The notes under the pieces: model-generated
The model's input: only the letters and a program-made list of their open reading frames with translations
What the model was told of the DNA's origin: nothing
The model's database searches: none
Assembly (NCBI GenBank): GCA_947259375.1
Contig: CAMYLZ010000027.1
Coordinates: 1-64,000 of the forward strand
DNA length: 64,000 nucleotides
Source of the DNA: an uncultured Parvularculaceae bacterium
Lineage (GTDB): Bacteria > Pseudomonadota > Alphaproteobacteria > Caulobacterales > Parvularculaceae
Direction of reading: 5' to 3'
Made by a program: the position numbers and the translations under genes
Shown: piece by piece, positions 26,614 to 34,983 of the stretch
Layout of the letters: every line of letters begins with the position of its first letter
Position numbering within the stretch: the first letter of the stretch is position 1

Positions 26614-28575
26614 ATGCGGTTGCCTTTCAGTGCGTTGTTCGCGTGCATTATTGGTTTTGCGTCAATTGCGGCGGCAAGCGCTTCGCAACAGCCGCCCGAC
26701 GCGGCGCCGTCAACGCCGGTGGATGTGGCGGCGCTGCCGGCTTTTGAGCCGACCCGTGAAGAGGCGGTGCTTGAAGCCTTTGTGGACGGCGTCGTTGCCG
26801 CGCATATGCGCGCGCATGGCGCGCCGGGCGTCACGGTCAGCGTGGTCAGGGGCGGAAAGCTGTTATTCGCCAAGGGCTATGGCGCGGCGGACGCCGCCGG
26901 CGCGCGGCCGGCATCCGGCGATCAGACATTGTTCCGCATCGGCTCGGTCTCCAAGACATTCATCTGGACCGCAGTGATGATGCTGCATGAGCGCGGGCAA
27001 ATCGATCTCGACGCCGATGTGAATGATTATCTGAAAAATGTGCAGATCCCGGACGCCTTCGATGCGCCGGTGAGTATGAATGACTTGATGGCGCACCGCG
27101 CCGGCTTTGAAGATGCGTTCGGCGTTTACACAATGCGCGATGGGGACGAGACCTCTCTCGCCGAAGCGCTTAACGAACATATGCCGAAGCGGGTTTTTCC
27201 GCCCGGCGCGCGCACCTCCTATTCCAATTGGGGCGCGGCGCTCGCGGCGCAGATCGTCGAAGATATCTCGGGCGTTCCGTATGAAGAATTTCTCAAGCGC
27301 GAGATGCTTGACCCTCTCGGCATGGCTGATACGACGCTTCGCGGTCCTCGGACGATGCCTGACGCGCTGCGCGCGGGGCTGGCGCATGCGACAAAAATCG
27401 AAGACGGCCGGCCGCGCGACGCCGCTTTCATGGAAATCGGTCCCTTCGCGCCGGCGGGCGCTATGGCGTCAACCGCCCGCGATATGGGGGTGTGGATGCG
27501 CCTGCATCTCGGCGAGGGCGTCGTCGATGGGGTGCGGCTGATGTCGCCGGCGACCCATGCCTTGCTGCGCAGGCGACAATTTGACGACCGAGCGTCGGGC
27601 GCCGATCTCGCCCATGGTTTCATGGCGCGCCCTTATCGCGGGGTCGAGACTTATGGGCATGGCGGCGTCACGACCGGGTTCTTCACCGAGATGACCTTGA
27701 TCCCGGAACTCGATCTCGGCGTTTTCATCTCCCAGAATGCGCCGGCGGACAGGGGGCTGGTGCGCGACTTGGCGGCGCTTGTCATTGATCGTCTAAGCGG
27801 CGATGCGGCCGGCGCGCCGCCAGCGCCTGCGCCAGAAGGGACGGCGGCGGCGGTTAGCGAATTCGCCGGTCAATATATCAATAATCGCCGCTCTTTCACC
27901 CGGTTCGAAAAGCTGTTCGCCGCCGCAGACCTGGTGCAGGTCGCGCCGACGGCGGATGGCGCGCTTGTCGCCGCCCATGCCGGGCGGGTGATGCATTTCA
28001 CGGCGCTCGCCGGCGCGCCTGACACTTTTGAGAACCGGCGCGGCGAGCGTATCATCTTTGTCCGGAACGAAAAGGGGGCGGTCACGCATATGGCCGGCCC
28101 CGAAGGGGTGCACACTTATGAACGGGCCGGGCTTTTCAGCAATGCCGCGTTTTTCAACGCTGCGCTGGGGCTTGCTTTCCTGTTTTCCGTGACGACCTGG
28201 GCGGGCGCCTGGCGCCGGCAGGGGCAGGCCGGGCGCCAGACAGCGCTGGCGGGGTGGATCGGGCGCGGCAGCTTTGCTGCTGCGGGGCTGGTGTTTCTAT
28301 TGATTGGCGTGCTGATCGCCTTGCTGGTGCAATTGTCGACCGGCTCAGCCAGCGATTTCCTCGACTATCCGCCAATGCTGGTGACGCTGTTTCGCGGGCT
28401 GGGGCTCGTGCTGTTCGCCGCGGCGGTCTTGTTGCTCGCGGGCGCGCCGCTTGTCTGGCGCGGTTCCGGCTGGAGCATCTGGCGCAAGGCGCATTACACG
28501 TTGTTTACGCTGGCGCTCGCCGCTTTCGCGATGATGCTGGCGGGGTGGCGGGTGATTTTCTCCGCCACCGCCTAG
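26614..28575 (+). CDS. Beta-lactamase-fold serine hydrolase with C-terminal membrane helices
   Basis: A 653-residue exported enzyme of the class C beta-lactamase/penicillin-binding-protein-like family (PF00144). A signal peptide is followed by the catalytic SxxK at 111-114 (SVSK) and a Tyr-Ser-Asn motif (TSYSNWG); a HGG-type motif is seen (GHGGVTTGFF). After the catalytic domain come a beta-rich linker domain and four membrane helices in the last 150 residues. Such proteins act as D-amino acid peptidases or esterases. AGGAGAG 7 bases upstream fixes ATG 26614. The 3' end overlaps the convergent ymdB-like gene by 4 bases. Confidence 0.85.
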   Translation: MRLPFSALFACIIGFASIAAASASQQPPDAAPSTPVDVAALPAFEPTREEAVLEAFVDGVVAAHMRAHGAPGVTVSVVRGGKLLFAKGYGAADAAGARPASGDQTLFRIGSVSKTFIWTAVMMLHERGQIDLDADVNDYLKNVQIPDAFDAPVSMNDLMAHRAGFEDAFGVYTMRDGDETSLAEALNEHMPKRVFPPGARTSYSNWGAALAAQIVEDISGVPYEEFLKREMLDPLGMADTTLRGPRTMPDALRAGLAHATKIEDGRPRDAAFMEIGPFAPAGAMASTARDMGVWMRLHLGEGVVDGVRLMSPATHALLRRRQFDDRASGADLAHGFMARPYRGVETYGHGGVTTGFFTEMTLIPELDLGVFISQNAPADRGLVRDLAALVIDRLSGDAAGAPPAPAPEGTAAAVSEFAGQYINNRRSFTRFEKLFAAADLVQVAPTADGALVAAHAGRVMHFTALAGAPDTFENRRGERIIFVRNEKGAVTHMAGPEGVHTYERAGLFSNAAFFNAALGLAFLFSVTTWAGAWRRQGQAGRQTALAGWIGRGSFAAAGLVFLLIGVLIALLVQLSTGSASDFLDYPPMLVTLFRGLGLVLFAAAVLLLAGAPLVWRGSGWSIWRKAHYTLFTLALAAFAMMLAGWRVIFSATA

Positions 28576-29387
28576 ATCGAAGGCGCGGTCTCGCTCAGGC
28601 AGCCGCCAAGCCGGATCGGCGCGATGGCGTCGGCAAGGCCGGTCCTGTCATTGGCGACGATCATCACGCCGCAAATGGTCGCTTCGCCGGCGGCGGGGGC
28701 GAACCGTCCGCCCGGCATTTTTGTAGTGAAGCGGCGCATGGGCTCTGACTTTTCCATGCCGATGATGCTGTCATAATCGCCGCTCATGCCGAGATCGGTG
28801 ATATAGCCGGTGCCGCGCGGCAAGATACGGTCATCCGCTGTCGGAATATGCGTATGGGTGCCGACCACCAGGCTCGCCCGTCCGTCAAGATGAACCCCCA
28901 TGGCGTTCTTTTCAGAGGTCGCCTCGGCGTGAAAATCGATGATCACCGCATCGACATCCTGGCCGAGAACGGCGCCGGCAAGCTCGCGGTCAATCGCTGC
29001 GAACGGATCATCGCAGGACGGCATGCCGTGCTGGCCTTGCGCATGGGCGACCAGCACGCTGCGACCGTCGCGGGTCTGGTAAACGCCGCTGCCCCGCCCC
29101 GGATTGCTGGTCGGAAAATTAACAGGCCGCAACAGCCGCGTTTCGACGTCGAAGATTTCCACTTCGTCACGCTGGTCATAAGCATGGTTGCCGGTGGTCA
29201 TGACGTCGGCGCCGGCGTCGATGAAATCCTCGGCGATTTTCGCGGTCACGCCAAAGCCGCCGGCGGCGTTCTCGACATTCACGACGATAAAATCGAGGAG
29301 GTATTTCCTTTTCAGACCGGGCAAACGGTCAAGCAGCGCCGTGCGGCCGCTGCGCCCCATGACATCACCGAAAACAGCAATCCGCAA
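28572..29387 (-). CDS. YmdB/TIGR00282-family metallophosphoesterase
   Basis: A 271-residue calcineurin-like phosphodiesterase. Motifs are FGDVMGRSGR (start), NVENAAGGFG, TTGNHAYDQ, IIDFHAEATSEK and VGTHTHIPTAD. B. subtilis YmdB hydrolyses 2',3'-cyclic nucleotides. The start is TTG, giving the canonical MRIAVFGD N-terminus. The stop of the 5-FTHF cyclo-ligase gene lies just upstream, so the two form an operon, an arrangement common in alphaproteobacteria. Confidence 0.9.
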   Translation of the reverse strand: MRIAVFGDVMGRSGRTALLDRLPGLKRKYLLDFIVVNVENAAGGFGVTAKIAEDFIDAGADVMTTGNHAYDQRDEVEIFDVETRLLRPVNFPTSNPGRGSGVYQTRDGRSVLVAHAQGQHGMPSCDDPFAAIDRELAGAVLGQDVDAVIIDFHAEATSEKNAMGVHLDGRASLVVGTHTHIPTADDRILPRGTGYITDLGMSGDYDSIIGMEKSEPMRRFTTKMPGGRFAPAAGEATICGVMIVANDRTGLADAIAPIRLGGCLSETAPSI

Positions 29388-29390
29388 AAT

Positions 29391-29987
29391 CTAACTCGCT
29401 TTCCAGCATTTGACGGCGCCGCGTTCGGTCACCACCCAATCGAGCGGCTGGTCTAGGCGCGAGAGGGGCAGGGCGTCAACTTCCTGCGCGCCATAGCCAA
29501 ACCCGACGGCGAGCGGCGCCGCGGCCTCGCGCAAGGCGGCCAGCGTGCGGTCGTAATAACCGCCGCCATAGCCGAGCCGTCCGCCGGCGCGGGTGAAGGC
29601 GAGTAGCGGCGCGACCAGAATATCCGGCGTCGCTTCGGGCGCGTCATCGGCGGGCGTCAGCGCTCCATAAGCGCCTTCGACAAGCGCTGCGCCCGGTGCA
29701 TAGCGGCGGAAACGCAGCGGGGCCTTTTTGCGCGCCACGACCGGCAGGGCGATCTCGACGCCGCGTTCAATGAGCGCCGCGGCCAGCGGTTCGGTGTCGA
29801 GCTCGTCGCTGATCGGATAATAGAGCGAGACGACCGCGCCTTGGGGGATATCAATGGCGGCGAGGAAATGGCTGGCGGCGTGTTTGGCGGCGTCGGGCCG
29901 GGCCTGCGCCGCTGCGCGTCGTTCGCCCTTCATGCGCTCGCGCAGGATGTGCTTCGGATCGAGGATGGAAGCGATGGGCGGCAGCAT
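29391..29987 (-). CDS. 5-formyltetrahydrofolate cyclo-ligase
   Basis: Converts 5-formyl-THF and ATP to 5,10-methenyl-THF, returning the storage folate to the active pool. The 198-residue protein has the ATP-binding C-terminal motif GRLGYGGGYYDRTL and the N-terminal KHILRERMK helix. It is preceded on the same strand by the 6S RNA candidate, the same linkage seen for ygfA in E. coli and widely in Proteobacteria. Confidence 0.95.
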   Translation of the reverse strand: MLPPIASILDPKHILRERMKGERRAAAQARPDAAKHAASHFLAAIDIPQGAVVSLYYPISDELDTEPLAAALIERGVEIALPVVARKKAPLRFRRYAPGAALVEGAYGALTPADDAPEATPDILVAPLLAFTRAGGRLGYGGGYYDRTLAALREAAAPLAVGFGYGAQEVDALPLSRLDQPLDWVVTERGAVKCWKAS

Positions 29988-30049
29988 GAACGGGATCTCG
30001 CATTCGTCTGCAAGCAGATAAAAGCGCCGCCCTGGCCGTCGGACTTTTG

Positions 30050-30175
30050 ATTCGCCCTGGACCCAACGGACCAGGTGGGCGCCGCGTGATAGGGACCAAG
30101 GGTCCCAGTCAGAGGCAGCTCCCGATAAGAGATGTAAGGCCCCGGGGAATTCTCGTCCTGACGGGCCGGGCAGCC
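30050..30175 (-). ncRNA. ssrS: 6S RNA (ssrS) candidate
   Basis: The region upstream of the 5-FTHF cyclo-ligase gene on the same strand, where 6S RNA usually lies, folds as a long broken hairpin. The outer arms (30155-30175 and 30053-30071) are largely complementary, with GGAC and GGCCC blocks pairing to GTCC and GGGTCC. The apex is a perfect stem GGGACC/GGTCCC around AAG (30092-30106), and the interval between holds weakly paired sequence as expected for the central bubble. A promoter ends at the right place. The call rests on position and fold, not on a covariance search. Ends are approximate. Confidence 0.65.
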
Positions 30176-30180
30176 GCGCG

Positions 30181-30209
30181 AAGATAGGGATGCGGCGCCG
30201 CTTCGTAAA
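30181..30209 (-). promoter_or_regulatory. Promoter for the 6S RNA candidate
   Basis: On the minus strand TTTACG (30209-30204), a 17-base spacer and TATCTT (30186-30181) place a start near 30174, exactly where the outer stem begins. Confidence 0.45.
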
Positions 30210-30302
30210 GGGGTGAATGCGTCAAGCAGGCCCGGCGCGAGCGCGCGATGGCGCACGGGCTGGCAGGCTTGCCGTATACGCTCCTGGTTTTGTGACGCCG
30301 CT

Positions 30303-30866
30303 TCAACCGGCAAAGCGGTAAATGCCGATCTGTGTGTCGCCATAGACCCGCCGGCCGACCTCCTCAAAACCGTCTGCGCTTGCGGGCGGCTCGGCTTTTC
30401 CTTGCTCGACCACGCAAAGCGCGCCGGGCGCGAGCCAGGCGCCGTCACGCAAGATGTCGAGCGCCGGCCTTGCAAGATTTTTCCCATAGGGCGGGTCGAG
30501 AAAAGCCAGGGTAAAGGCCGGGCCGACGCCGGCGGGTTTCGGGCCGAGATCGGTCGCCGAGCGGCGGTGAATGCGGGTGACGCCGAACAGCGACAAGGCC
30601 TCCACATTGTCGCGGATGGCGCCGCGCGCGCCCGCATCGGTCTCGACAAACAGGCACCAGGCGCCGCCGCGCGACATCGCCTCAAATCCCAGCGCGCCCG
30701 AGCCGGCGAACAAGTCGATGATGCGCGCGCCGTCAAAATCGAGGTCGTCACGGGAGGCGAGAATGTTGAACAGCGACTCCCGGGTGCGGTCCGTGGTCGG
30801 CCGCGAGGTCATTCCTTTGGGCGCGGTAATGGTCCGCCCCCTGAATTTTCCACCAATGATGCGCAT
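30303..30866 (-). CDS. rsmD: 16S rRNA (guanine966-N2)-methyltransferase
   Basis: A 187-residue SAM methyltransferase starting with the characteristic MRIIGGKFRGR. The SAM loop is DLFAGSGALGFEAMSRG and the catalytic motif is FLDPPYGK. It methylates G966 of 16S rRNA on the 30S subunit. It lies just after the Rrf2 gene on the same strand (9 bases between) and probably shares its transcript. Confidence 0.95.
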   Translation of the reverse strand: MRIIGGKFRGRTITAPKGMTSRPTTDRTRESLFNILASRDDLDFDGARIIDLFAGSGALGFEAMSRGGAWCLFVETDAGARGAIRDNVEALSLFGVTRIHRRSATDLGPKPAGVGPAFTLAFLDPPYGKNLARPALDILRDGAWLAPGALCVVEQGKAEPPASADGFEEVGRRVYGDTQIGIYRFAG

Positions 30867-30875
30867 CGAAAGCCT

Positions 30876-31382
30876 TTACTTATCCGGCGGCCGGTCGGTC
30901 ATGGTTGCAACCATCCAGTCGCCGAAGCGTTTTGCGTCGGCGGGTTTATAGCCAGCCGCCACGTCGAGGCAAATGGACTGGATGGTGACGCCGGAAAGCG
31001 CGTCGCGCATGGCCGTTTCCGCCGAATGAAAGGAACGCGCGATCGGGCAAGGTTTCTTGCAATTCTCGCGGCTTGTGGGGCACGGCCCGCGCCGGCGGAT
31101 TTCCGAGCAGCGAAAGGCCGGTTCGCCGCCGTCGATCGCTGCAACGATCTCCCAGAGGGAAATTTGCGCCGGCTCTTTCGCCAGCCAATAGCCGCCTTTC
31201 GGCCCGCGGCTCGATGCGACAATGCCGGCCCGGGCCAGCGCTTGCAGATGTTTCGCCATATAGGCGGGGGCGAGCGCGTGATAGGCGGCGAGCGCTTCGG
31301 CCCGCAGCGCCTTGTCCGGCGGCAGCGCCGCCATCACTGTGCAGGCATGGGCGGCCCATTCGACTCCTTCCGACATTTTCAT
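30876..31382 (-). CDS. Rrf2-family regulator with Fe-S-type cysteines
   Basis: A winged-helix regulator (about 168 aa). The HTH is followed by the Rrf2 signature (MAKHLQALARAGIVASSRGP and GGYWLAKEPAQISLWEI). A Cys cluster (CSEIRRRGPC, then CKKPC) matches Rrf2 proteins that bind a [2Fe-2S] or [4Fe-4S] cluster and sense NO, iron or redox state (NsrR/IscR/RsrR types). The gene is divergent from a His-rich membrane protein, and a perfect palindrome lies between them. ATG 31382 is used; ATG 31376 is possible. Confidence 0.88.
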   Translation of the reverse strand: MKMSEGVEWAAHACTVMAALPPDKALRAEALAAYHALAPAYMAKHLQALARAGIVASSRGPKGGYWLAKEPAQISLWEIVAAIDGGEPAFRCSEIRRRGPCPTSRENCKKPCPIARSFHSAETAMRDALSGVTIQSICLDVAAGYKPADAKRFGDWMVATMTDRPPDK

Positions 31383-31405
31383 CACCGCTTGATAGCAATC
31401 TTTAT

Positions 31406-31426
31406 TTCGGATAAAAAGTATCCGAA
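31406..31426. promoter_or_regulatory. Perfect palindrome, likely operator of the Rrf2 regulator
   Basis: TTCGGATA (31406-31413), AAAAG, TATCCGAA (31419-31426): 8-bp exact arms with a 5-base spacer, in the 70-base divergent intergenic region. It sits 24 bases before the regulator start and 27 bases before the membrane gene start, so bound protein could block both promoters. Size and symmetry suit an Rrf2 dimer. Confidence 0.65.
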
Positions 31427-31452
31427 TTATAAATTAAAGGGTTCCCGTCGCC

Positions 31453-32070
31453 ATGCTTCATGCCGCGCACCGCGCGCTCGCGCTGATCCTCGGGCTGTTC
31501 ATTCTGTCGCACTTCGCCGCGCATCTGTTGGCGCTGGGCGGGCCGGAGGCGCATGAGGCGGCGCTAAAAATTCTGCAACAGGTCTATCGCAATCGCTTTG
31601 TCGAGCCGCTGCTGGCGCTGGCCTTTCTGGTGCAGATCATTATCGGCGCGCGGTTCGTCATGCGCCGCTGGCGCGAGCCGCAAAAAACCTTTTGGGCCTG
31701 GGCGCAGATTTTGAGCGGCGGCTATATCGCGTTTTTCGTCCTCATGCATTTTTCATCGGCGCTGATGGCGCGCCATGCCTTCGGAATCGATACGAATTTT
31801 TACTGGCCTGGGGGCACGCTGGTGACGGCGCCGCTGAAATACGTCTTTGCACCTTACTATTTTCTGGCGGCGCTGGCGTTTTACACCCATATCGGCGCCG
31901 CGCTGCATTTCAATTTGCAAGGCGCTGCGGCGATCTGGGCGCCGCGCATTTTAGCCGGCGCGGGCGTGGCGTATGGCGTCACGGTGGTGTTGATATTCTC
32001 CGGCGCGCTTTTCCCCTTCACCTTGCCGCCGGAATATGCGGATTACTTCGCCGGCTATTTGCCGGATTAG
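31453..32070 (+). CDS. His-rich multi-pass membrane protein, possibly a b-type cytochrome
   Basis: A 205-residue protein with about five membrane helices. Histidines lie in or at the ends of helices (His20, His24, His99, His146, His152), a pattern that could bind heme as in succinate dehydrogenase membrane subunits, which it resembles in size. I do not recognise the family with certainty. It is divergent from the Rrf2 regulator with the shared palindrome, so it is probably the regulated target. Its stop overlaps the convergent DUF4169 gene by 4 bases. Confidence 0.65.
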   Translation: MLHAAHRALALILGLFILSHFAAHLLALGGPEAHEAALKILQQVYRNRFVEPLLALAFLVQIIIGARFVMRRWREPQKTFWAWAQILSGGYIAFFVLMHFSSALMARHAFGIDTNFYWPGGTLVTAPLKYVFAPYYFLAALAFYTHIGAALHFNLQGAAAIWAPRILAGAGVAYGVTVVLIFSGALFPFTLPPEYADYFAGYLPD

Positions 32071-32258
32071 GCGTCTGGATCCGCGTCATCGCGTTTTGCG
32101 CTGTCGAGGGTTTTGTCCTTCAGTTCCTCTTCGGCTCGCCTGCGGGTTTTCTCCGTCTTGCTGCGACCGTGTTTCGCACGGTTTTCCGCCGCGGCGGCTT
32201 CGTCTTCGGCGCGCTTTTTCTTTTTGCGAAAGCGGGCGAGATTGACGACATTGCTCAC
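32067..32258 (-). CDS. DUF4169-family small basic protein
   Basis: A 63-residue, highly charged protein starting MSNVVNLARFRKKKKRAEDE and continuing with the ENRAKHGRSKTEK motif of DUF4169, found in alphaproteobacteria. No function is known. Its ATG overlaps the rluB stop by 4 bases, so the two are co-translated. Confidence 0.85.
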   Translation of the reverse strand: MSNVVNLARFRKKKKRAEDEAAAAENRAKHGRSKTEKTRRRAEEELKDKTLDSAKRDDADPDA

Positions 32259-33019
32259 AGTCCCACCTCTTCGCAGACCTTGCGGCCGAGCTGTTCTTTC
32301 AATTGCTTTCCGGGCACTTCCTCAAATGCGCCTTTCGCCAGCTTCCCAAGCTGAAACGGTCCGTAGGCGGTGCGAATAAGGCGGTTCACTTGCAGTCCCA
32401 AATGCCGGCAGACATTGCGGATTTCGCGATTCTTGCCTTCATTGATCGACATGGTGATCCAGACATTGCCGCCTTGCTGCTGGTCAAGTTGGGCGCGCAC
32501 GGGGCCATAAGCGACGCCGTCGATCTCAATGCCTTGCGCCAGCGCATCAAGGGCGCTTTGCTTGACCCGGCCATAGGCGCGCACCCGATAGCGCCGCGTC
32601 CACCCGGTCGAGGGCAGTTCCAGCCGCCGGGCGAGGCCGCCCGCATTGGTCAGCAACAGCAGCCCTTCCGTGGTGAGGTCGAGCCGGCCGACGGAAATCA
32701 CCCGCGGCAATTGCCCTTGCAAGGCGTCGAAAACGGTGGGGCGCCCTTGCGGGTCTTTATGGGTGGTCACAAGCCCGGCGGGCTTGTGCAGCCGCCATAA
32801 TCGCACGCCTTCGGGCTTGCCGATGCGGGTTCCATCGACGCGGATGTCCATATCGGGCGTCACCTTGAAGGCCGGGGTGGTCAGCGTCTCGCCATTCACC
32901 GTGACGACGCCCTGTTCAATCAGCTTTTCGGCCTCGCGGCGCGAGGCGACGCCGGCCCGCGCCAGAAATTTTGCAATGCGCTCGCCGGCATCGTCGGTCG
33001 GCGCGGGTTGATCCTTCAT
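32255..33019 (-). CDS. rluB: RsuA/RluB-family pseudouridine synthase
   Basis: Converts a uridine in rRNA (23S U2605 for RluB) to pseudouridine. Residues about 12-60 form an S4 RNA-binding domain (RIAKFLARAGVASRREAEKLI). The catalytic domain has VGRLDLTTEGLLLLTNAG with the active Asp, and GKNREIRNVCRHLGL near the end. ATG 33019 begins just before the S4 domain; the extended frame to 33052 is not needed. RluB rather than RluE or RsuA is favoured by the S4 domain and general similarity. Confidence 0.88.
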   Translation of the reverse strand: MKDQPAPTDDAGERIAKFLARAGVASRREAEKLIEQGVVTVNGETLTTPAFKVTPDMDIRVDGTRIGKPEGVRLWRLHKPAGLVTTHKDPQGRPTVFDALQGQLPRVISVGRLDLTTEGLLLLTNAGGLARRLELPSTGWTRRYRVRAYGRVKQSALDALAQGIEIDGVAYGPVRAQLDQQQGGNVWITMSINEGKNREIRNVCRHLGLQVNRLIRTAYGPFQLGKLAKGAFEEVPGKQLKEQLGRKVCEEVGL

Positions 33020-33084
33020 TATTAACAGGTCCTTAAAATGATGCGGTTTCAATCAGCGATGAACGCAAAGCAGCAAGCGGCGTC

Positions 33085-33822
33085 ATGGATCTGAAAGAAG
33101 AACAAGCCATTGGCGGCGATCCGTCGTCGCATTGGTACTACATATCAAAGGGCCGCGCGATCAAGAGCCTGCTTGGCCGCGCGCCGATCGGCGCGCTGCT
33201 TGATGTGGGCGCGGGGTCGGGCGTGTTTTCGAAAATGCTGGTGGGCGAGGGCCGGGCGGCCAAGGCGATTTGCGTCGATCCCGGTTATGACGCGGCGTTC
33301 ATCGGCCGCCGGCGCGACGACCGGATCGATTTCGTTCGCTCGGTGGATAAGGTCGCCGCCGACACCGTGCTGATGATCGACGTCATCGAGCATGTGGATG
33401 ATGATGTGGCGCTGATCCGCCAATATGCGGAACTGGCGGCGCCAGGGACGCGCTTCCTGATTTCGGTTCCGGCGTTCTCGTTCCTGTGGTCGTCCCATGA
33501 TGTGTTTCTCGAACATCGCCGGCGTTACACGCTCGACAGCCTCGGCGCCGCGGTCCGGGCGGCAGGGCTCGAAACGGTCGATATGCGGTATTTTTTCGGG
33601 CTGCTTTTCCCGTTGGCGGCGGCGGCGCGGCTGGCCGAGAAAAAAACCGGCGACGCCAAGGCAAGCCGGTTGCGGCCGGCGCCCGGCTGGCTCAATGGGC
33701 CGCTGGCGGCGTTGCATGATCTTGAGCGGATGACGCTGTTTCCGTTCAACCGGCTCGCAGGGGTCACCGCATTTTACTTGGCGACAAAGCCGGAACTGGC
33801 GCAGCGGCGCCAGGCGGCGTAG
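33085..33822 (+). CDS. Class I SAM-dependent methyltransferase
   Basis: A 245-residue methyltransferase of the Methyltransf_11/23 type. The SAM motif is LLDVGAGSGVFSKML (about 38-52), and motif II is VLMIDVIEHVDDD. The segment HRRRYTLDSL is typical of enzymes acting on lipids, quinones or cell-surface intermediates (the usual form is EHxRRYT). The substrate cannot be named. It is followed by tadA 11 bases downstream. Confidence 0.8.
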   Translation: MDLKEEQAIGGDPSSHWYYISKGRAIKSLLGRAPIGALLDVGAGSGVFSKMLVGEGRAAKAICVDPGYDAAFIGRRRDDRIDFVRSVDKVAADTVLMIDVIEHVDDDVALIRQYAELAAPGTRFLISVPAFSFLWSSHDVFLEHRRRYTLDSLGAAVRAAGLETVDMRYFFGLLFPLAAAARLAEKKTGDAKASRLRPAPGWLNGPLAALHDLERMTLFPFNRLAGVTAFYLATKPELAQRRQAA

Positions 33823-33833
33823 AAGCGCCCCCC

Positions 33834-34286
33834 GTGAGCGATGATTTGCATTACATGACCCTCGCCCTTGAGGAAGCCCGGCGCGCCGCCGACGCCGGCG
33901 AGGCGCCGATCGGCGCGGTGCTTGTGGATGCCGCGGGCGTGGTGATCGCCGCCGCTGGTAATGCGCCGATCGCCAATCATGATCCCACCGGTCATGCGGA
34001 AATCCGCGCCTTGCGTATAGCGGCGGAAAAGATTGGCAATTACCGGCTTCCCGGCACGACCCTTTTTGTCACGCTCGAGCCTTGCGCCATGTGCGCCGGC
34101 GCGATCTCCATCGCCCGCGTCAAGCGGCTCGTTATCGCCGCGTCCGACCCGAAAGGCGGCGCCGTCTGGCACGGGCCGCGTTTTTTCGAGCAGCCGACCT
34201 GTCACTGGCGCCCCGAGACGGTGCAAGGCCCGCTCGCCGAAGAGGCGGGCGATCTGTTGCGGGCGTTTTTCAGGGCGCGGCGATAA
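33834..34286 (+). CDS. tadA: tRNA-adenosine deaminase (nucleoside deaminase)
   Basis: A zinc deaminase of 150 aa that converts A34 to inosine in tRNA-Arg(ACG). It shows HAEI (His54, Glu56) and PCAMC (Cys84, Cys87), the zinc ligands and general base of TadA. The C-terminal helix (LLRAFFRARR) is standard. The start is GTG. Location near rluB and rsmD matches a conserved alphaproteobacterial neighbourhood. Confidence 0.92.
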   Translation: MSDDLHYMTLALEEARRAADAGEAPIGAVLVDAAGVVIAAAGNAPIANHDPTGHAEIRALRIAAEKIGNYRLPGTTLFVTLEPCAMCAGAISIARVKRLVIAASDPKGGAVWHGPRFFEQPTCHWRPETVQGPLAEEAGDLLRAFFRARR

Positions 34287-34335
34287 ACTGCGCGTCGCGC
34301 TTTCATGGACGCGCGGCGTCTGTATCATCGCCATC

Positions 34336-34941
34336 ATGCAAGCAACGCCCTTCTTTCCGGACAAGGCGCGCCTTTTGCGCGAGGCGGCGCCCCATCGCGC
34401 CAAATGGGGCCAATACGCGGATAATACGGGCCCGGCTGAGGTGACGCCGGAGGCGGTGGGTCCCGGCGATGAATCCGTCTGGGGCTATCCCCGTCCGCCG
34501 GAATTGCGCCCGGCGTCCGCGCCCGCGCGGGTCGTCTTTGCGGGCCGCGATATCGCCGCTTCGGCGGATGCGTTGCGCGTCGTCGAGACCGCTGGCGCGC
34601 CGGTCTATTACTTCCCGCCGGACGCGGTGGATATGGCTGCGCTGGAGCCGTCGGACATAATATCCGTATGCGAATGGAAAGGTGCGGCCGCGCATTTCCA
34701 CATCAATGCAGGCGGCCGGTGCGCGGAAAACGCCGCCTTCGCTTATCCTGACCCGTTTGACGATCTCGGGCGCGGCTTTGCGCGCATTGCCGGCTGGGTC
34801 GGGTTCTACCCGGCGCGGGTCGATGCATGCTATGTCGGCGATGAACGCGCGACGCCGCAGCCAGGCGGGGTTTATGCCGGCTGGGTTACGAAAAACATCA
34901 AAGGGCCCGTCAAAGGCGCGCCCGGAACCGAACATTGGTGA
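34336..34941 (+). CDS. DUF427-family protein
   Basis: A 201-residue protein with the DUF427 signature: ESVWGYPRPPELRPASAP, then VVFAGRDIAASADALRVVET, then PVYYFPPDAVDMAALEP, then VCEWKGAAAHFHI, and a C-terminal GWVGFYP. The fold is a small beta structure of unknown function, sometimes annotated as nucleotidyltransferase-like without evidence. ATG 34336 is within the long open frame and is the first start with homologous sequence. Confidence 0.8.
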   Translation: MQATPFFPDKARLLREAAPHRAKWGQYADNTGPAEVTPEAVGPGDESVWGYPRPPELRPASAPARVVFAGRDIAASADALRVVETAGAPVYYFPPDAVDMAALEPSDIISVCEWKGAAAHFHINAGGRCAENAAFAYPDPFDDLGRGFARIAGWVGFYPARVDACYVGDERATPQPGGVYAGWVTKNIKGPVKGAPGTEHW

Positions 34942-34983
34942 CGCGACAATTCGCGACACACGGACAAGAAGAAAGGTCCAATC

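Noticed and set aside
30213-31556. Open frame of 447 codons on the plus strand
   Set aside because: Runs antisense across rsmD and the Rrf2 gene, both firmly identified.
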